From positions 1 to 41,847 of the IMG/VR virus record IMGVR_UViG_3300023174_000312: a stretch of 41,847 nt of DNA; one strand, given 5' to 3'. A program made the translations under genes and the position numbers. The notes under the pieces are model-generated. The model had not been told where the DNA came from. It saw nothing but the letters and a program-made list of their open reading frames with translations, and did not search any database. Below, piece after piece: positions 10,901-19,900 of this stretch; within the stretch, counting starts at the first letter, position 1, and the number at the start of each line of letters is the position of its first letter. This DNA comes from a virus.

Positions 10901-13900
10901 TTCTCAATCAAGACAATGTGCAAGACTGGTCTCCATATCAAACGTATACCAAAGGCCAAATTGTAAAATACAAAGGTGCCTATTGGTCAGCAGCCTACAT
11001 TGTGCAACCCACAGAAATATTCAATGCCAACGACTGGTTGGCCAGCGACTATACACAAATTGAACTGGGATTGTTGCCCAACTTGGCCAACAAAGCCAAT
11101 CAACTGCAAAACAGTTACAACATCAACACAGCCAATCTGGACAGCGACAATGATTTGTTGAGTTACGGCCTGATTGGCTTTAGACCACGTCAGTACATGG
11201 CATCATTAAATCTTGACGATGTCACACAACTCAATGTATACAGACAGTTCTTGGGATCAAAAGGCACCATACTCAGTGCTGAATTATTTTCACAGGCCAA
11301 TCTTGGCAAGGAATCAGCAGACTACAACATTTATGAAAACTGGGCGGTACAACGTGCAGTATACGGCGCCAATGCCAACCGCAGTTTCTTCCAATTACGA
11401 TTGAATCGTGCATTGCTGGACTCTAATCCCAGTCTTGTTCAAGTGGTCTTGCCACAACAGACCAGCAAAGCAGATCAAGCTGTTTTGGTATCAGACATCT
11501 GGAGACAAAGCTACAATATAACATCTCCCGAAATATTACCAGTTACCACAACCCTGCCAACAGATTCTGCATTGCCCACAGCAGGATATGTGAATTTAGA
11601 TGATGTTGATATCACAGTATTTGATATCAATGATACTTTTAGTTTGGCTGCCAACCTTGATGCTATTGGTGTTGGTACCAATATTTGGGCAGCCAAAATT
11701 AATTCTTTCAATTGGGCCATTTATCGAGCACAATCAGTGCCAGGTATTATTGCTCACGTGTGTGACAACTTGGATGGCACCAGCTTGGTAATATTCTCTG
11801 AACAGCACGGACTCAAAGTCAATGACAAACTGATAATCAGATTCTTTGACGCCGAAGTAAACGGAGTTTACACTGTGTTGTCAAGACCCAGTCTTGACAA
11901 GGTCACTATTGCATTTAGTTTTACCGGTGACCGAACAGTGGTCAATGGAGTTGGTATTGGATTCACATTAGAAACACAACGTGTGTCACAGGCCAGTGAC
12001 GTGTTGAATTTGCCTTATGCCAATACTATTCGACCAGGAGCCAAAGTTTGGGTAGACAACAATGGTGCTGATCTGTGGACAGTGTTAGAAAAACAAGAAG
12101 TATTCTCCGGCATCTCTGAACTGGCACCTGTGGAAGTAGACGAAGGTGAACAATACGGTAGTAGTATTGCCCAGGCACAAAATCGTACTGCTGCCTTGGT
12201 TGGCAGTCCAAGATATCGATTCCCAATAGGGGCCACTCAGTGGAGTATTGCAAACACCTATGCCACAAATGACATTGTGTTTGTGCTGGATCCTGTACAA
12301 ACTGAATTTTTCCAAGCTGTACAACCAGTACCTACCAGTCCTCCTGTGCCAATCTCCAATACTGCATACTGGACTCCGTACTCATTGAGCAGTTTGCCGC
12401 GCAAGGGTGGAGTGTATGTGTATGTGAAGAGTGACAGCAATGTGTACTCACCAATTTCGCCTCTGGCACCGTTGGACGCTGTGCTGACTCTGGATCGATT
12501 GGATGTCAGCGGTGGTGCATTCAATGGACAAACGGCTGCTCGCGGGTATGGTACCAGTGTAGACTTTGGCAATCAGACCTGGGCAGCCGCTGGTGCACCA
12601 AACAGCCTGGGTTCCACTGGACTGGTGGACAATGGTTATGCCACAGTAATCTATCGAGATCCACAGTTGGCAAGACCTGGACAAATTCCCTATGGCCAAT
12701 GGCAGTTGTTGACCAGTCCCGGTTCTCTCACAGTCGCAGAAGAATTTGGCTACAGTGTATCAGTCAGCCTGGATGAACGTTGGATGTACATTGGTGCGCC
12801 CGGTGTTAACTCTGTGTACGCATACGGTCGAGTAGACTGGGAAAATCAAAGAGTGCAGGCACTGGGTGATGGTGTTACTACCACATACGCTATTAGCAGT
12901 GCGATTCAAATTGATGCCAGCACTCAATTGACTGTGAGCGTGGCCGGTGACGAACAGTTCCTTGGCACAGATTACACAGTGGTTGATTCATTGTCCGCAG
13001 TTAAATTTACCACAGCCCCTGCTGAAGGTGATGCTGTTGAAATTTTGAGAACCAGTCGCGAGTTACTGGATTATCAAACATATTTCAATGTGGCAGGCTC
13101 GGGGGGATCAGGCTCAGGAGTTCAATTTGACATCACTCGTGTTAGAGGTACAGTACAAGTTTTTCTGGCTGATGGCGGAACTGGATATACTGCTGGCGAT
13201 GACATAACTATTCTTGCAACCAGTTTTGGCGGCGGGACCAGTCCTGCTAATGACATTACACTAACTGATGTAACTATATCAACTGGCGGTGTGATTACAG
13301 CCTGGACTAGCCTCACATACACCCCACCTGCATTGGCCACGGTGTTTTCGTTGAATGAATATTTGTACACCGCCAACAACATCAACAGTTTTTCAGTGTT
13401 AGTCAACAATACATTACAACGTCCCAATATTGATTATACATTCAGTACCGTCACAAAAGATTTGACATTTGTCAACAGTCCAGCAGCTGGATCAACTATT
13501 CTTGTGAGAGCCGAAGGGTATTTTGTATATTCAGGCACCATAGTCAATCCAGCCAGCACAGCTGGCAATAGATTTGGGCACAGCGTCAGCACCAGTACCG
13601 ATGGACGTCAGGTACTGATCTCTGCTCCGTATACCACTGTTGATACCAATGCTGAGGCAGGCACAGTGTATGTGTACGATCGTGACGTACAACGATTCAT
13701 ATACGGAACAGATGGATCTACTGTGACATTTACTGTGTTGGGTACAGTGTCAGCACCAGTCAGCGTGTTGGTCAACAATGTGTTTTTGACCAATGAATTG
13801 GATGCAGCGCCAGGCGCGACCAACACATTCTCTGTAAGTGGTAACATTGTCACAATCAACGGTGATTTACAAATTGGTGACATAATTGAAATTGAAACCA

Positions 13901-16900
13901 ATGCGTTCAGCTTGGTACAAACAATAAATCAAAACACAGTTGAAAAGTTTTCAAACTACGGATACGCCACTGACCTGTGTCAATATAATTGTAGCCTGTA
14001 TGTGGGTGCGCCCAACAGCAGTGTGCAAAATTTCAAAGGTGGTGTGGTAGAACGCCAAGTAAATCAAAGTCGTGCATACGGTATTATCACCGCTCTCAAT
14101 GCCAATCCCGCCCTGACCAGCGGCAATACCATACGTGTGAACAATCAAGATGTTGTTGTGCCATCTGCATGGAATAGCGCATCGACCTACTCCACAAACA
14201 CCATTGTTTACAATTACAGTTCTGCCACAACAGTGACAACAATTTACGTGAGTTTACAAAGTGTACCAGCTGGCACTGCACTGACCAACACATCTTATTG
14301 GAACACTGTCACAACAACCATGATCACTGCCAGTGGACAGATTCGTGCGTTAGCAGCACAAATCAATGCGGATGTGCCCAATGTCAATGCCACAGTTGAC
14401 GTCACCGGGTATTTGACTTTGGCAGTAAAAAATTCATCGGCAGCGCCAGTGGGAGACAAACTACAAGTGGCGCCTGGGTCAATTGGAACCACATTTGATG
14501 ACATTGGTTTTGACACATTTGTGTTTACACAAACTATTTTGAGTCCATATCCTGTGGACTTTGCTGGTTTTGGCACCAGCTTGAACATTGATGACACAGC
14601 CGTGAACCTGGTGGTAGGTTCACCACGGGGCACGTTGTATTTGATCACATTATTTGATGTCATTACCAACACTGACGGCAACACAGTAGAAACTGATTTT
14701 GACGAAGGAGCTACTGATTTCTTTGATCAGACCATACAAAGTGGTGCAGTGTACACTTATGATTTGCTGTCAAGTTCAAGTTCTTCTGTGGCCAATCCTG
14801 ACAAATTTGTGTTTGGACAACAAATCAGCAGTACAAACATAGCATCATATGATCGATATGGAACTGCTGTGAACTACACTGACGGCGTGCTGTTTACTGG
14901 TGCGCCAGGCAACGAATTTGGTGACAGCACACTCAGTGCCAACTATGGTAGAGTGTTTGTTAGTGTGAATCCTAACAGGGTGCCTGCATGGACTGCACTA
15001 AGAGTTCAGCAGCCTGTGGTTGATATTAGACTGTTAAATTCTGTATACAGCTATGATCGTGTGACTTCAGCGGTGACCCAGTACTATGATTTCTTCAACC
15101 CATTACAAGGCAAGATACTAGGAGCCGCACGTCAAAACTTAGACTATATTGGTGCAATTGATCCAGCCAGCTACAACATAGGTCCTGTAAATATTCGTGG
15201 AACGACCTGGGGCGCAGGATATGTGGGCGAAACATGGTGGGATACCAGTACAGTGAGATTTATTGACCCTGGCCAAGATGATATTGTGTATGCAAGTCGT
15301 CGTTGGGGGCAAGTGTTTCCAGGCAGCACAGTGGATGTGTATCAATGGGTAGCAAGCCCAAACCCACCATCCGCCTATGTTGGCGAAGGCATACCATTTA
15401 GTTCAGTCAGCTATGTAGTGAACACTGTGTTGAGTCAAGCTGGCATTTTCAACACTGAATACTATTTCTGGGTACGAGGAATAACCGCAACTGCCACACA
15501 AAAAGGCAAAACCTTGCCCATCAGCACTGTGGCCAACTACATTGAAAATCCCCGAGCAAGTGGTATAACATACATTGCTCCTATCAATGCCAGTACCATT
15601 GCACTGTACAATGCAACCGATTACATAGAAGCTGAAGATACCATCATCAGCATTGAGTTTGACAAAGAATTCAACAATGATAACGTTCACGTTGAATATG
15701 AATTGATTGCTCAAGACAAAGCAGACGGCTGGCTCAGCAACAATTTGTATCGAAAACTGCAAGACAGTTTTTGCGGTGTAGACACTGCTGGTAATCTTGT
15801 GCCAGACGTGAATCTTGGCCCAGCTGAGCGATATGGAGTGCAATTCCGTCCAAGACAAAGCATGTTTACGGATAGATTTGCAGCACTAAAAAATTACCTA
15901 GTCCGTGCTAACACAGTGCTGGCTCAGTATACCATATCAGAAAATCGCACATTCGTGCTGTTGAACAGCCGCGAATTTGAACCCAGTGCCACAACAACTG
16001 TGAATGGTGTGACCACTGTTAATTGGAACACCCGTGTGGCCAACTTGGAAATTTTAGGATTCCAAAAGATCGAAGATGTACCGCTGGGATACAAGTATTT
16101 GGTAGCAACAGACTCTAGAAATCGCGGGTTGTGGACAATTTATCAAGTGATAGAGACCACCCAGGTCAGTGGCACTGTTAGAGAACTGCAACTGAATCGT
16201 GTGCAAAATTATGACACACGCCAGTACTGGAGTTATATCAATTGGTATCGACCTGGTTACAACAGCAGTGCTAAGATCATTGCTGAAGTTGCTAATTTTG
16301 CCGCATTGTCCACATTGAACGTGGCAGTAGGCAGCAGTGTAAAAGTCACAGCCAATGGTCAAGGAAAATTTGAAATTTATATACGCACTGTGACTGGCTA
16401 TGAGCGTGTGGGCCTACAAGATGGCACCATAGAATTCTCAGCTGAATTGTGGGACTATGCACTGGGACGATTTGGATTTGATGTTGAAGTATTTGATGCT
16501 CAATATTTTGACCAAGAGCCTGTGATTGAAACACGAAAAATTATTCAGGCCATCAATGAAGAATTGTTTATTGATGACTTGTTGATTGAACGTAATCGTG
16601 CATTGACACTGATGTTTAATTTTGTGCTGAGTGAATTTGGTGCTCCTGAATGGCTGGTAAAAACTTCATTGATTGATGTCGAACACAGAATTCGTGCGCT
16701 GTTGCCATTCCAAAATTACAGTCGAGACAATCAAGAGTTTGTGCTGGACTACATTCAAGAAGTCAAGCCTTACCATGTGTCCATTCGCGAATTCAATCTG
16801 CGTTACAACGGTGCTGATGAGTTCTTTGGAGATATGACTGACTTTGATCTACCAGCCTACTACAACACCGCGCTGGACATGCCACAATTTACCAGTCCCA

Positions 16901-19900
16901 TACTGTTGCCGTATAACCATGGCACAGCATTCAACTCAGAAACCAATAATCTTAGTGATTTGTCGTCAAGTTCCACAGTGTGGGCTGACTGGCCTTACAG
17001 CCAATGGTATAACAATTATTTGTTGGCTGTGGGTTCTGTAGTCATAGTTAACACAGGGTCGGGGTATAGTTCTCCTCCAACAGTGATCATCACTGCCAAC
17101 CCTAATGACCCAGCACCAACAGAAGCCGCTGCTGCCACAGCGGTACTAAATGGTGCTGGGCAAGTTGTTGCTATTAATGTTACAAATTCAGGTTCAGGAT
17201 ATAGATCAACTCCGACTATAACATTCGACGGAGGATTACCAGGAACAGGCGTTACTGCATACCCCCGAATGACCAATGATGTTGTGCGACAATTCCGTAC
17301 AGTAATCAGATACGACCGATTCCAATATCAAACAGCAGTACAAACTTGGAGTTCTGATGGTACCTACGAAAATGGTACCCTGGTACGCTATGACAATCGT
17401 GTGTGGTCCGCTGCCAATGCTGACGGCAGTTCGGCTGTGGTAGGACCCACATTTGACCTAGAAAATTGGCAGGAAGTCAACGCTGCAACTTACGTTTATC
17501 CTGGTAGTAATCAACCCACTGGATTGACCGGCGTTGACCGTACCATGGGTTTGTACGTGCCAGGAGTAAATTCCCCAGGACTAGAGTTGCCATTGTTGGT
17601 AGACGGAGTTGATTACCCTGGCGTACAAGTCTGGGGAGAATATTTTGCAGAAACACGCCGTCTGGACGCTGACTATCAAAGTGAATTTGCTGACATTTAT
17701 CTTGGCACACGTTTCAGTGATATCAACGTAGATGGTGGAGAATTTGTTGGACCTTACGAAGGTCACGCACCCGAAGAGTTGGTCAATGGAGCTGAATACG
17801 ACACCATGGACATGCGCATTTACACACGTCCGGGGTCAGATTGGACCTTTGACGGACATGGATTCCAGGTCAGCACTGTTCGTTATACATATACCCCAGC
17901 AATTACTGATACCTACAGCTGGGCCAACGTAGTTCAAAATGCTTATCAAATTGTTGTGACCAATTTAACCACTGGGAATACATTAAGTGAAGATATCAAT
18001 TACACTGTTAACTGGGCCAATCAAACTATCACTGTTATTTCCAACGTTGCTGACGGAGCATTGATCAACATTGATGTGTATGAAATCGGCGGCGGCAGTC
18101 AACTGTATAGAGGCAATTTTGTTGGCGAGGATGTCATAGCAGATGACAATACATTGTTGGTACCAGTGAGTTATGCACAAATGGTCCAAACATACGTGTT
18201 TATAAATGGACACTTGGCATCAAAGCCTATCTTGGCACCGTACACTGATAGCATACTCTGGAATCTAAACAACACATATCAAAGTCTTGACATTGTGTTC
18301 AATGACAATGTGCTCACCGTGACCGGTACTGATGGAGTGTACAATACAGTGACCTGTAACAATACATCAGCACTGACAGTGGGACAACCTATTGTGTTTT
18401 CTGGCACTGGGTTTGGTGGTATTGTGGTCAATCAAGAATATTATGTGCAGGCCATTGCCAATGGCACACAGTTCTTTATCAGCACTGAAGCAGGAGCCAC
18501 AACACCAACAACCTTGACCACTGCGTCAGGTGCCATGACTGGCAATCCTCAAGGCACATATTATCGTGCTATTCAAACAGTGATTCCAGGAATCCAGTTG
18601 ACCAATACTGATTATTGGTTGCCGTTTATTCCAACACAGCGCACCAAGGTAACAATTTCTGAAATATTGACTGCTACAGACGGCATTGCAGTTTTGGTGC
18701 TGGGCGACGCCGCCAGTATTGCAGTCAACGAAACAGTTGAGTCGGGTAATGTTGTAGTGTTGGCCGGCTCAGTCTCATCATTGGCTGTGGGGCAAACAGT
18801 TACTTTTTCGGGGTACAGTCTGGGAGGTTTACAAACTAAAACTGATTATCAGATTTTGACCATTAATGCCACAGCCAACTCAATTAGCATAACTGAAGAT
18901 GGCTCTACTCCAGTTGCATTGATTGATGATCAGGCTGTGTGGACCGGAGAACTTGTTGCAAAATTTGTTCCTGTTGATTATAGATCTTGGAGTACTCCAG
19001 TATCAGAAACATTCATAGTTGACACAACCATTAGAACCAATGGATTTGTCACATTAGAAAACGTGCCCACAGGCACTAATCCCGCCAACATGATTGTTAA
19101 CGTCAATGGCTTAAGAATAGTCGGACCGACAGACATACCGTGGATTGGCGATGGTACCACAGCCAGCTTTGGATTACCACAACGTCTGGGCACTAGCTTT
19201 TTGCAGTCTACTATCGATGCACCCAACGAAATACAAGTTTGGGTCAACAACGTGCTACAGAAACAATCATTTGGTTCTCAAATTGGAACTTACAGCGTGA
19301 CCAACTGGGACGGCAGCAACACTCCCGGCCGTCAAGTAGTATTTGATACTCCACCAGAATCTGGTGATCAAATATTGATTGCAGTTTCTACACTGGCCTG
19401 GACAAGTTTTGCATATGACCCATCATCACCAGCCTTTACCAATGAATTGCAAATTGTACCTTTGTTGAATTTGGGTGACGTAATTGAAGTGATCACCTGG
19501 AACAACACCGGCCAACAAAACATTGCCACATTAACGTTCCAAGGTCCTGTGACAATTTCGGGCTCGGCCATTGTTCAAGCATACGATACCACAGACTATG
19601 ACAGCCCTACATTGAATAATCCATTCCAGACACTGCCTGGTGAATTTGACTTCCAGGCAGGAACCGCAATAAACAGCAATGAGTTTGATTTGTTAAGAAA
19701 CAATGTGATAGGCAGTCGTTTATGGGTCAATTTGGATGGTGTCAGATTGGTTGATGGGCGAGACTTTACTGTATCTGGACAATATTTGATCCTGGCGTCG
19801 GGCACAATAAACAACAGCCAACAGTTGGTGGTAACTGAATTTACCAACAGCGTGGTGCCTGATGCAGTAGAATTTAGAATATTCCAAGACATGCGAGGAG

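Noticed and set aside
18201-18208. TATAAATG, a 7/8 match to the late-promoter motif
   Set aside because: It lies deep inside the giant gene with no gene start downstream. TATAAATT at 31036-31043 was dropped for the same reason.
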